DNA of 64,000 nucleotides from Ampullaceana balthica (Eukaryota; Mollusca; Gastropoda; Lymnaeidae): contig CALYLW010000016.1 in the NCBI GenBank assembly GCA_944989445.1, positions 5,464,984-5,528,983 on the forward strand, read 5' to 3'. Shown piece by piece: positions 1-10,685 of this stretch; position 1 is the first letter of the stretch, and every line of letters begins with the position of its first letter. The position numbers and the translations under genes are program-made. Under the pieces are notes generated by a model. That model searched no databases, was not told where the DNA came from, and saw only the letters and a program-made list of their open reading frames with translations.

Positions 1-1635
1 ATGTTTTTTATTATAATTTTTGGCTCCGGGTGACCTCGGGCAAAATTTCATTATAAGGAGATGTAATTATTTATATATATATATATATATTTATGAAATT
101 ATGAGATATGATGATAATGATTTTGTTCATGATTATGAGTATTATGATGAATTATGTTGATTACGACTACTATATGCACATGATTGTTATATAATTGATT
201 GTAATGGGTTAAATACAATCAGGCTGAAATGTCTATAGTCTGGATAAGTAGTTATCCCTATAACATTATCTCATGCTGGAGGTAATCCTGGAATAAATAT
301 CTTAAGGAATTTATATGAGGAACCAGTAGAGTCAGTTGGTAAATAGAAAACAATCTAGCGTAAAAATGGTCAATTGTTGGATACTAATATGTGAGGTGTT
401 ATGACCAGTAGTAGGTCGAAGGTTGGTTCTTTGAGAATTAAGATAATAATGTACGAGTAGTCAAGAAGTAGGAAGTCAGACCTGTATGGCATGGGAGATA
501 GTCTCCCTTTGTTATATAATTAACTACGTCCTGTGCGGCAGGAGTGATGGGCAGTTTTTGTTAATCAATTAACCAAGTTCCTGTGTGGCAGGAGCGATGG
601 GCTGTATTTATATACATAGATTTAGAACTGTGCCTATGGAGGGGATAAGAGAGCTCAATAACACAGGTGGGAAAAATAATTAAGTGAGCAGTGATTGCTC
701 CGTAAGATGCCACATGATGTGGACAAGTGCTTAAGTGTTAGAAATTTTTTGTGTGTGTCATTTTTTCCAAGATTTGTAAATTGCATATTGTTAGACTGAT
801 TGATTATTAGTGATAATGAGATGCATTAAGACTTCACATGTATATATATACTATTTTTCTTTTTGCATTAATGTATATATAGAATATGTAATTCAGGGGT
901 GGTAGTATGACGTCTGTCCATCTCGAATGACGTTGCGGGTTAGTGAAGTCGTATACAGGTACGACCAAGTGGATTTTGCTCTGTGTTGTATATACTATTA
1001 ATCATGCATGGTTGTGTATAAAATTATTTTTAAAGATATTAATTCAGGATGTATTATATTAATGTATTTGTAATGTGCAGTGATTCCATGCCCTGACTTT
1101 GTTGTATTGTGAGATTCTACTCGTAAGTAGAATCTAACGGAAGAGGGGGGATATGTCAGGGTATGAGAATCACTGCGAATGATTGTTGTGAGATTGTTGT
1201 GAGATTGTTGTGAGCCAGTGTGTGAGTCGGCTCAAGGCGTGCGTGACAAGAGTTCACTTGTGAATAATGATGTAATTGTATTCACCCGGTATGCAAGTTA
1301 GAGAGCCGTGTTGTGGATAAATAGTGGGTGTGTGACAGAGAGGAGAGAGACGTATGAAGACTGGCGAGTGCGGAGGTCCATAGCCCTTCTTAGGGCTGGA
1401 CATTTAGTATAGAAGCGATGGAGTGATCGAGTGTAGTTCGACTAGCTGGTAACACATCGAGGTGTGCTCGAGGTTACAGCAAAGTGTACGCACTTAGGAG
1501 TAAGGTCCTTGTGAAAGATTACGTTTGTGTACCTGAAGCTATTGATGTACATATGTTGCTGACTAATAAAGATTATATGATCCATTGACAAGAGTCGAGA
1601 CTTGTCTCCTTTTATCCAGAACCCAGAACGCAACA
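1..1635 (+). mobile_element. Probable 3' end of an LTR retrotransposon (internal part plus 3' LTR)
   Basis: A purine tract (GGAAGAGGGGGGATA, ending 1153) precedes a TG...CA segment at 1154-1635 that starts TGTCAGGGTATGAG and ends CGCAACA. Inside it are a TATA-like ATAAATA near 1315 and AATAAA at 1565. This layout resembles a polypurine tract followed by an LTR. Positions 1-1153 would be the 3' untranslated internal part; no gag or pol ORF is in view because the element would run off the window start. No second LTR copy is visible here, so the call is tentative. Confidence 0.45.
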
Positions 1636-1834
1636 GATGTCACAAAGCTTTGTCATAAAGCCGTATTTTCTATATGAAAAAGGGCATGTTTAAAATCATG
1701 TTTTTTGTCATTTAAGAATGTATTTAGTGTAAGGTTTCACTCTAATATCGTTACAAGCATTAAGCCATGTAAAACGTCATAAAATAAATTTTAAGAAATC
1801 AAATATTCATGTGGAACCTTTACTTTAAGTTGTG

Positions 1835-1951
1835 AGTTTTGATGTGACGTCACATTTCTCAAACATCCCCCTCTGCCCCCCGTCACAAGTGTGTGGACCC
1901 CTCTCTTCCTTAGGCGCGTGAAGTCATTTATGGACGGCCCCGTAGACTCCT
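1835..1951 (-). repeat. Dispersed repeat beginning GGGGCCGTCCATAAATGAC
   Basis: Read on the minus strand it starts GGGGCCGTCCATAAATGAC, passes through a G-rich stretch and ends near GAAATGTGACGTCACATC. The same arrangement is at 61487-61606 on the plus strand, and a short version of the start is at 51851. It looks like the terminal part of a DNA transposon; the superfamily is not determined. Confidence 0.6.
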
Positions 1952-4029
1952 TGCATCATTTGTGTTTTTTTCCTTTTAGTTTGGCTTATGAATGATAAAT
2001 TATTTTATTATGGGGATTCACAAAGTAAACAGCACTAATTCTATTGATTGTTTTTACAATTTTTCCGTTAATTTTTTTTATAAGTTCTTTTTGTGTGTGA
2101 GCTGAAATAATAAAGTGCATGGTACTAAAATTTTAATTATGGACCTTAATAATTAATAAAAATAATTTTATCGATGCCGACGATGCAATAGGCTAGATAA
2201 TAATAATGGTAAGGTACCGTTTCCATAATCTTATTTCAAAATTGCGAATATTTGGTGTCAGGAGCTATCAGGCTATTGACATTTTAAAAAAAAATGTAAT
2301 CACTATTTGAATTTGTAATTGATAGTAATCATTAATGATAGAGTAGACCAAATTAAAACTAAGAACTAAGAGAGTAATTAGTAATTAGTGAGAAAAACAC
2401 AAATTACAAGTCTATCTTTCAATTCATTCTTTTGTAAAAGTTAAAAGTTAAGTTACTTTTTATTTATCTATTTTGTGAATAGTTAAATTACGACAAATTA
2501 TATTATCTAAAAGTGTGACAGTGACTGTGACCTATTTCAGGTGAATTTACAAACAATTACATGACATGTACTTGACTTGTACAATCTATAATCTAATTTT
2601 AATTTTCAAATTCAAAGCTATGAGCAAAAAATGTTTAAGTTTAAATAAAATCAAGACATACTTTGTATCTTTTAATTTTAATGATCTGTAATTATCTCAT
2701 GGCAATGGGCTTTACTTTATGTCAATAGTAAATTTAAATACTAAATAAATCTGAGAATATTACACAAATTTTTAAATTGCGTCAATAAGCTCAATATAAT
2801 AGTAGTACTTGAAACTGGAAATCGCGATTTTTAAAATAAACTTAAAGACGCAGATGTGGTACATTACTGAGTTTATGTTCAAAGTCGATATTTTTCTCCC
2901 AGAAAAATATCTTTATTTATATTTTTTTACGAATAAAGAATTAACAATAATTATTAACAACTTAAATAGCTTACTTGTTCCCGATTTTTGTTTTGTGTTG
3001 TTTCTTTTTAGTACTAGTCTGAGACTTCGACTCTGAGATGGTCTTCAAGGGAACTTACAAAAGTTGGTACAAAATAAATTGGTACAAGACTCATAGACGG
3101 CAAACCAAATTCAATGAATGAAATTTCCTAAATTCCACACCACTTAGACACCTGAAATAAATTCTTGGCTCACAATTCTCCAAAGCACATAAACATAGAA
3201 AATCCTAAGGAACTCGCGTTTGCACTTCTACACGTGAATCAAAAATGAGAAAGAACAAACGAGGGGCGATAGACAGCTCGAGAGCCCAGGTGAAACGAGG
3301 TAGGTAGGCGAACGAAGATGCTGGGGGAAGGGTTGAGGTTGGAGGTTTTGGAAAATAGGTGTAGTGGTGGGGGGGGGGTAGTTATCCAACTTGAACAGTT
3401 AGGCTAGGTTTGTCTCTGAGACTACCTGAGCAGAAGCAAAGGTGAGTTGATTGAGAGGCAGAGCGTTGGGCCTGCTCGTGAGCGCATGGGCAAAGGGTGG
3501 GGGTGGGAGTGAAAAATGGTGAAACATGTTTTACAGTGTTACAACATGTTGAAAACGAATGCGGATATATGATATATGATATATGATACGCCTCACACCT
3601 AGAGGCATGGCATTACTCACTATGATGTCACGAAAGATTTTATACACAAAGGCAGAAGAAAATAGTGACCAAGTCAAAGTTATTTAAAATTTACAAATAA
3701 GTGGCTCAAGTATAAAAAATAATGATACTAAAAAATAAATTAAATTGTTAATAATAGAGATCAATTTCAATTGAAACTGAGGGTTATTTATAGGCCTACT
3801 ATTGTCAACTTATATTTTCCATATTATATTTTAGAAGCTGTAGCCTAAAGGCTTTGTAACTGTAAATGTGTTTTAGGTCTAGTGAAAACAATTTTGATCT
3901 GTGTTGTCAAGTCGGGTAAACTAATAATTTTCATGATAATGGCATTTGTCATTATTTTCAACTCTGAGCATTTTTATGAAAACACATCAGTTAAAAGGAT
4001 AAACATAATTCAATTTAAATTATATTCCT
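1952..4029. other. AT-rich intergenic DNA, nothing recognised
   Basis: No ORF with recognisable domains and no clear repeat boundaries. A locally G-rich patch lies at 3340-3500, and three tandem copies of an ATATATG-type word at 3566-3586. Confidence 0.4.
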
Positions 4030-4033
4030 TTAA

Positions 4034-6459
4034 GGGGGGACTGGTAGTCAAAATGCTACATTTTAAAATCCTGCACTTTGACTGAATTTTTTTTGCTCAT
4101 CACATAGGAAAAGCTATGAAAACACATAAAAAAAATAAATGGGGCAAAAAAAATAATTTTTTTTATGCTTTTGATGGGAAAATGAGGGTAAAAAGTGGCA
4201 ATTTCATATATTCAGCAGTGCAGAAATTTCTCAAAAACCATCTATTAGATTTCAATGAAACTTGGTACAAGTTTTATACATAGGACATTGTACAACCTTA
4301 TAGAAGGAAATTTTGATAGCTTTAAAAATAAATTTTTTATGAATTTTTAAAATTTGCGCTGATAATTAATCAGTTGTTTACGTAAACAGTTTTGACTAAA
4401 ATTTGAATAGTTTTTTTTGCCTCTTATAATAGAAAGAAAAGCTTCTATAAGGTTGTACATAATTATGTCACAAACTGATGTTGTGAATTCTGTTTCATTT
4501 GGATAGGCCGTTTCTGAAATAACCCAGCTCCAGTAACCCCACACTCGTAAAATTGACAAAACTGAGAAAACGCAAAAAGAAATATTATTTTTGAAATATT
4601 TTATTTTTTAACCATTTAAAGTGGCATAAATATATATTATTATAACACCTATGCCTCTAGTGAATAAGATACATAAAAAAGCAAATTGAAAAGACCATTT
4701 ATAAAAAAAAATATAACTGTTCATTTACCCCCACCCCCAAAGGAAAAAAACAAAAATAATTTGGCAATTGCTCTTCTGAGATAAAATTGCTGCTGTTCTT
4801 ATGTGTCTAGTGGGGATTATTTATAAGTAATAACTGTCAGTGTCAAACACCAGTGGCATGATGTCTTTCTATTAGGGCAGTCATGATGTTTAGGGTGCTC
4901 AATCATCGGGAGAAGCATGGTAAACAGGTCGGAAACTCCTCCGAAGCGACTTGGTTCTGTAACTTTTTCCATCTCCCCATTTTCTAATTGTGCTGGTGCT
5001 GGAGATTCTTTTCACCTATTTAGAAAAGTACATATAATTATAAAAATATACATTCTAGCCCTTGAGAAATAGATTATAAAAATTTATTTTGTAAATAAAA
5101 TGAGATGGAATTTTTTTTTAAAGTTGCGCACCAAAATTTAGGCGTTCAAAGCAGGCCAGACAGCAATTTAAATTCAAATTAATATTTTAAAATATCATTT
5201 AAATTAGAATTCCAGTTTTAAACTTACATGTAATGTAACATGTCACTACTCTGTTACTGTCCTGACACTAAGTTTCAACGCCTGGTATCCAGAGACTTTT
5301 TCAAGTAAACTTTACTCTTGACTGGCAAAACGGCTGCTTGATGTCAGGATTCTGGTTCACTGCAAATAAATATTTAGAAATTATTTGAATATCTTTTCCG
5401 TTTTAACTCTAAGTATATTATTATATTGATGACTAAAGTCAAACAATAATGCCAAACATTACCTATCTTCTTCATCTACTATTACTACTAATAGTACTAG
5501 TACTATTACTGTCATGTAACAGAAACGGCTAAGGCTAAAGGGCAGGACTAAGCTCACTTATAATAAGCAATTACGTAAATATTACTAGAATTAATTAATT
5601 AATTGACATAAGTAAATAAGTTATCTGAAATGACACTTCAGATAATTTGTTTAGGTGTATAAATAATAAGTATAAAATTGTATTGATTGACACTAACACT
5701 CTCCGATCGCTCCTGAATTTGTTTACTTTTGAATTGAGAAACATGACTATTCTTCATGACACTGATACTAAATAATGTCACGATTTTTATAAACAAAAGA
5801 AGTAAAATGTATTAAATTCATACTTACTTTTTATATGTATTCGAACAAAATTATTGATCACAAAAAGGGCAGCTTTATCTAAATCCAATGTCTGTTCGGT
5901 GAACGTGGGATGAAAACATTTTATCTCCAACAAAAAATGGTTGCGAAATATAAACACCCGCATTGCATTGTGGTATAGAAAATTCCAATTTTTCCTATTT
6001 TTAGTAACCTTAGTTCACAGGCAACCAATGAAAATTCAGGCTTTACTAGATGATGACGTATGAGGTCTGTAAACGTATTTCTACAATAAATGTGACGTAC
6101 TTCACAGCCTTTATTTCCTTTGTTAGAGTTGAATGATTTTGAAATAAGTAGGTCAGTACGATAGCCCATGGTATGACGTTTCCAAAGAGGCCTAACTTTC
6201 GGCATTAGGCTTCAAGGAATGTGGTTTTGTAGGGATTTTAGCTGACCACTGCGTAGCGTAAAGTCGCGGTTTCTTGGAATAGTTGCCTAGATACATGTTA
6301 TTCCAAGGCAAATTATGTATCTAAAGCAATTATTTTTTACAAAAAAAATCGGGGCATTGTGTTTATAAGAGGTTAATGTAACCAAATCTTACAATTTTTG
6401 AAAATTGAAATTTTTTTAAAATGCATGATTTTTACGTTAAGTTGACTACCAGTCCCCCC
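4034..6459. mobile_element. piggyBac-like DNA element with TTAA target duplication
   Basis: The ends are an exact 18-bp inverted repeat, GGGGGGACTGGTAGTCAA at 4034 and its complement ending at 6459. TTAA flanks both sides (4030-4033, 6460-6463), the hallmark target duplication of piggyBac-type transposons. No intact transposase was found in the 2.4-kb interior. A minus-strand open stretch, 4817-5007, contains CPNRKTSCHWC, a cysteine/histidine cluster that could be a remnant of a C-terminal zinc-binding domain; this is only a suggestion. Confidence 0.7.
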
Positions 6460-6601
6460 TTAATTATACTATACATAAGTATAAGTCATAAGTATAATTT
6501 AAAATATTTTTAGTTGTGAATTTGATATAAAAGTTTAATTAATTTTTAAAAATTAAAATTGACATTTGAATAATAATTTTTAAAGTTTGATTTTTGCCGA
6601 T

Positions 6602-6649
6602 TTATCTTATCTGTTTACAGACGCTCCTTCTATACAGAAGATTATTGCG
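6602..6649 (-). repeat. SINE (or partner LINE) 3' tail fragment
   Basis: On the minus strand it reads GACGCAATAATCTTCTGTAT ... TCTGTAAACAGATAAGATAA. This matches the 3' end and GATAA tail of the SINEs at 49788-50079 and 34514-34802. A nearly identical fragment is at 7068-7117. These are severe 5' truncations. Confidence 0.65.
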
Positions 6650-7067
6650 TCAAAAGAAATGCAATAGAATTACTAGAAATCAAATATTAGAAAAAGTTAG
6701 TAATAAACAATAACGTTATAAAGTACCAATTGATTCGAGTAATTACAATTTTTGTTTTGTTGCGAGTTTTATATTTAAAAAAGGAGGTTTAGAGTTTTTG
6801 AGAAATCACTCCTCTGAACCGGAGAATACAAGGGAGGTAATTTGTTTACAGTGGAGACCAATGTATGATCCCCGAAAATTGTTGAGTTTTCATTTATTTA
6901 TGTCAACAGTTATGACATTGTGTAATAAGGTAGGCTACATTTATTTCGTAAACTTTGTTACTTAGGCAGAGGATAGTTATCTATCATTAATGTCACTTAG
7001 AGGTTTTAGAAACTATATTTTTTATCATAATGATTCTGATAATGGTATATATTCAAACCATGAAATC

Positions 7068-7117
7068 TTATCTTATCTGTTTACAGACGCTCCTTCTATA
7101 CAGAAGATTATTGCGTC
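7068..7117 (-). repeat. SINE (or partner LINE) 3' tail fragment
   Basis: Nearly identical to 6602-6649, sharing CAGACGCTCCTTCTATACAG and the (TCTTA)n tail on the plus strand. It has the same orientation and lies 466 bp away. Confidence 0.65.
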
Positions 7118-7126
7118 CTACGTTTA

Positions 7127-7330
7127 ACTATGGTTTGTGTTTAGTCCTGCATTTTTATTAGAGATTTAAATGTTGATAAAGTGTTGGTTTTCCTGGATTC
7201 TTCAGGCAACCCATTCCACGCCCGAATTCCGGACGAGAAGAAGGAAAACTTGTATGTGTTTGTTCTTGCATACGGAATAAGAAAGGTGTTTTTATCCTTA
7301 TGTCTATCTGAGGGTTGTATTAAGTTATCT
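7127..7330 (+). repeat. Dispersed repeat shared with 55000-55170
   Basis: GTGTTTAGTCCTGCATTTTT, CAGGCAACCCA-TCCACGCC and TGTATGTGTTTGTTCTTGC are shared in order with 55000-55170. A short ORF crosses this copy but is not kept in the other, so it is treated as a non-coding repeat of unknown type. Confidence 0.55.
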
Positions 7331-7685
7331 TTGTGTTGTATTTCTAAATTAGAATTAATTGCTTTATGTATGATTACTACTTTGCTCTTGGTTCTTCTAT
7401 CCTCTAGTGTTTCTCTAGTCTAGTGACTAGTCTAGTGACACTTTTCACTATTTTCTGCTGTTTACTCAAAAACAGTTCGATGTTTGTTACGTTACCCGTG
7501 CTCATATAGAATGTTTTCCAACTCGCTAAATTACCTTCTGTTAAAAAAATTACTCTTTAATAAAATAATTATAATACTAACATAACTTCATAATAATAAT
7601 TGAAATTGCATTATTAATTAAATTTAAATAGTCAACAGTAACATGATTGATTATGATTAAGCAAATATAATTGCCATTGACAATC

Positions 7686-9578
7686 CAGGGTGTCCACCAA
7701 AGTCGGATTTTAGTCGGATAAAAATTTTGTGGTCGGATAAGTCGGATTTTGGTCGGATAAACGATCCTCGGTCGGATAAACAAAATCTCGGTAGGATAAA
7801 CGTTCCTCGGTCGGATAAAAGATATAAATTAAATGAATGACGAAGCTCACGTTGCACATTGTTTTGGTTTGGAAATACCAATAGTTCGCAGCGGTATAAA
7901 AACTGTTGTTTACCTATGACAGAGTCCCCTGTCCATATCGATATGAGATTTAACGTAATACAATTCTGTATGTTACTTTGTGAAGCTGAACTAAAGCAAA
8001 CCTTTATCGATATTATCATCCTACGACCACCTATGGCGCCGAATTTCTTGATTTTTATTCATCATTCAATCACAAACTCATTCATTGTTATCTGTATTTC
8101 ATTGTTAAAACATCTTACCTAGCATACTGTGAATATTGTGCACATTCTGATTTAAACTGACTTTACCTTGGAATTAATTAATGTCATCTACATTTTTTTA
8201 ACATTCTACGATTTCAATCTGAAGCATGTGAAAATGATTTAAATTTAATGGTTAAATATTTGGATTAATATAATTTTTTGTGTGCTGTGTACGGAAATCG
8301 TAAGTTGTTGACCTGGTTTAGTTTTAGGTAGATATATCTATAGTCTATAGTTTTATTATTTTTAAAATGTGTGTTTTAAAACAAAAGTCGAAAACTAAAC
8401 TTATACAAACAAATTACAGATATTAAACAAAAAAATTCTCGTTAAAGATGGCATTGTAAACATTAAGTGCAGTGTGATTGAAACAGATAGAAATTGTGAA
8501 ATTACTTACGCTTAGCCATAGTATAGATCTAGTAACCGCGTAATAGTAATTAGTGTAATATACTAGATCTAGATATTCATATTAGGATTTTGGTTAAAAA
8601 TATATCATGATCTGAGCAAATAATAGATATCTATCCCCAACTATTAAAGTATTGTAAAAGTTTTTAATGGGGGATACTTTTAAGTTAAGGCAGATATAGA
8701 TCTATGTTTGACAGCAAAATAGCTAGTCTAGATTCTAAGTAAGGGGAAGAGAGAAAAAAATGACCAATCGATTCAAAACTTTGACAAGGCCCTGTATCTT
8801 TATAAATCAACATATTTCTTAAAAACGGTCATAAAACGTCAAGAAAAGTATGAAGATTCATTCCAGTTATTAATTTAATTTTGTTATATCTCCAAAAAAT
8901 TTATGGGAGCAGTGTTAACTACGATTTTTGTGCTTATTGTTTAACTGCTTTAGCAGCAGTCGCCATTTTGTCTGCTTGAAGTCAATAGCTCTAAGTATTT
9001 TGTGAAAATTAAAAACGAAAAAAACCTTAGGCTTAGCCTAGCCACGTCTAAAATCTAGATCTAGTTCAGTTAATTTCTTTTAAAATATTTAAACAGTCAC
9101 GGTATGCCAAAGTCACAACTATTAAAGCAACTATTTAAATAGGTTTAGATCTAGCTTCTGTTTCAAATCAAAGCTTATTTTTTATGATTAAATAGATTAA
9201 AAATCAGTCCTGTTCTGTGTTGAAAATTATGTGCTAAACATATAGAAATCTAGATTCTAGTCTAGTTAAATGGTTACAATTTAAAGTGTCTTAACTAACA
9301 TTTTTTAGGGTAGGCTGCAGTAGGCAAATTCTTGACTAAAGTCTTAAGACTAGTTTACTTTTCGTCAGTTTAATTTTGTTCCTTGCTTCACTATCCAGAT
9401 ATTGACAATTTGTATACTATTACAAAATATGTTAACATACAGTACCGAAAGTTAAATTTTTACTTGTCAAATATATACTTTTACTTGTCCGAATAATAAC
9501 TTTTACTTGTCGGTTGGATGGTAGGATTTTTTGGTGGCTGGTAGGAATTTTTTGGACCAGATTTGGGTGGACACCCTG
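7686..9578. mobile_element. DNA element with CAGGGTGTCCACC termini and 5-bp target duplication
   Basis: CAGGGTGTCCACC at 7686 is matched by its complement ending at 9578. CAATC directly repeats on each side (7681-7685, 9579-9583). Just inside the left end is a run of GTCGGATAA words (7700-7830); inside the right end are ACTTGTC words (9460-9515). No transposase ORF is recognised. The superfamily is unresolved. Confidence 0.65.
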
Positions 9579-9732
9579 CAATCTCAATTATTGCTGTTTA
9601 ATAAATATGAATATGCATGCAAAAGAAAAATTGAGGATTTTATGTTAAAAACTGAAATAAGTTTAAATAAGTAATTATAGTTTAATTATAGTGTTAGTGT
9701 TAAATATATTTTATTATTTAGTATATTAACCA

Positions 9733-10512
9733 TAAATTAACAATTCATTTCTCGATTAATCATTTAAAATTTTAAGGATTTAAATTTTTTTAAACGATTA
9801 ATCGACCCACCACTTATAAATGTACTGGAAGTCAAAAAGTAAAATATATCAGCCAATAAATATAAACTAATTTCCGGACGATTACACTAACATTTTGGTT
9901 TTAAACTATTGACTGACGTGAATGTTCAAAATGTTGATAAAGGTTATTGTTTCCATTGAGAGAAATCGCCTACCATGCAATGCTTCCTCTATGTCTAAGC
10001 TTCGTTGGTCCGTGTGCAAAGTTAAAAAAACTCGTGTGCAAAGTTGCACAACGTCCATTTTTTGTGCAATATTTTACAAAGTTTGCTGCCCGGTGATTCT
10101 AAACTCCTGCGTGGCATCGGTCAGATATCTGCGCAGTCACACTGCTTAAAGGGAACATTGCTACCATGGTTCTAACACTTCGTTTACATGTCACCTGCTA
10201 ACATGTCACTACAGTACCAGAAACTTCAGCGGAGGCAATGTAAAGCTATTTGAACGATTGTTCAGCTCGGCTGGTTATATTGTCAATAAGAACCAAATAA
10301 TGTCAACACACCTGTCTGTTTGCGTTGTTGGTTAAAAAATGTCATATAAAGAAGACATTCCAGTGTTATTTCGATTTTCGACAAGTATTTTAATAAATTT
10401 TACTTATTACTCTATAAATTTCAATTTTTGGCTTTAATCGAAATTAACGATTAATTAATCGTTAATTTTTCAAAAGTTAGTGATTAAATTTAAATTAATC
10501 GTAAACAGCCCC
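9733..10512 (+). mobile_element. hAT deletion derivative, copy 1 (interrupted)
   Basis: It aligns along its length with copies at 12159-12926, 13668-14411 and 61839-62579. Shared landmarks are ACATTTTGGTTTTAAACTAT, CTACCATGG, GTTCAGCTCGGCTGGTTATA and the right end near AACAGCC. The left terminus is degraded. It is split by a second element at 9978-10160. It ends about 135 bp before the first WDR31 coding exon. Confidence 0.75.
9978..10160. mobile_element. Nested hAT-type MITE (183 bp), 8-bp TSD CTACCATG
   Basis: CTACCATG is present at 9970-9977 and 10161-10168. The ends are CAATGCTTCC... and ...AAAGGGAACATTG. The other hAT-derivative copies have a single uninterrupted CTACCATGG here, so the empty site is visible in the same window. 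A sister copy is at 32948-33123. Confidence 0.85.
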
Positions 10513-10647
10513 AGTATAAACATAAATTATAAAAATATATATCTAATTACTATATCAGACATATAACATTAACATATATGCATTAAAAAATAAAATAATA
10601 TAAGGACCATTATTTCAGCTCTTTAACTGATGGATCATTGAATGATG

Positions 10648-10685
10648 ATGGGTAAATTATTCAGTAAACGTCACAAAAGTGCAGG
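10648..10685 (+). CDS. WDR31: WDR31 coding exon 1 (short myristoylation-signal exon)
   Basis: This 38-nt coding exon encodes [12 protein letters not shown] plus two bases of the next codon. It is followed by a GTGAGT donor at 10686. It joins the acceptor at 10920-10921 (pyrimidine-rich CTTCTCTTTT upstream) to complete a Gly codon and enter [11 protein letters not shown] in frame. An ATG at 10893 opens the same frame but lies in the intron just before the acceptor, so it is probably not the true start. The short exon is easy for gene callers to miss. Confidence 0.82.

Noticed and set aside
7181..7423. 80-codon ORF starting MLVFLDSSGNPFHARIPDEK
   Set aside because: Lies in a dispersed repeat; the frame is not kept in the copy at 55000-55170.
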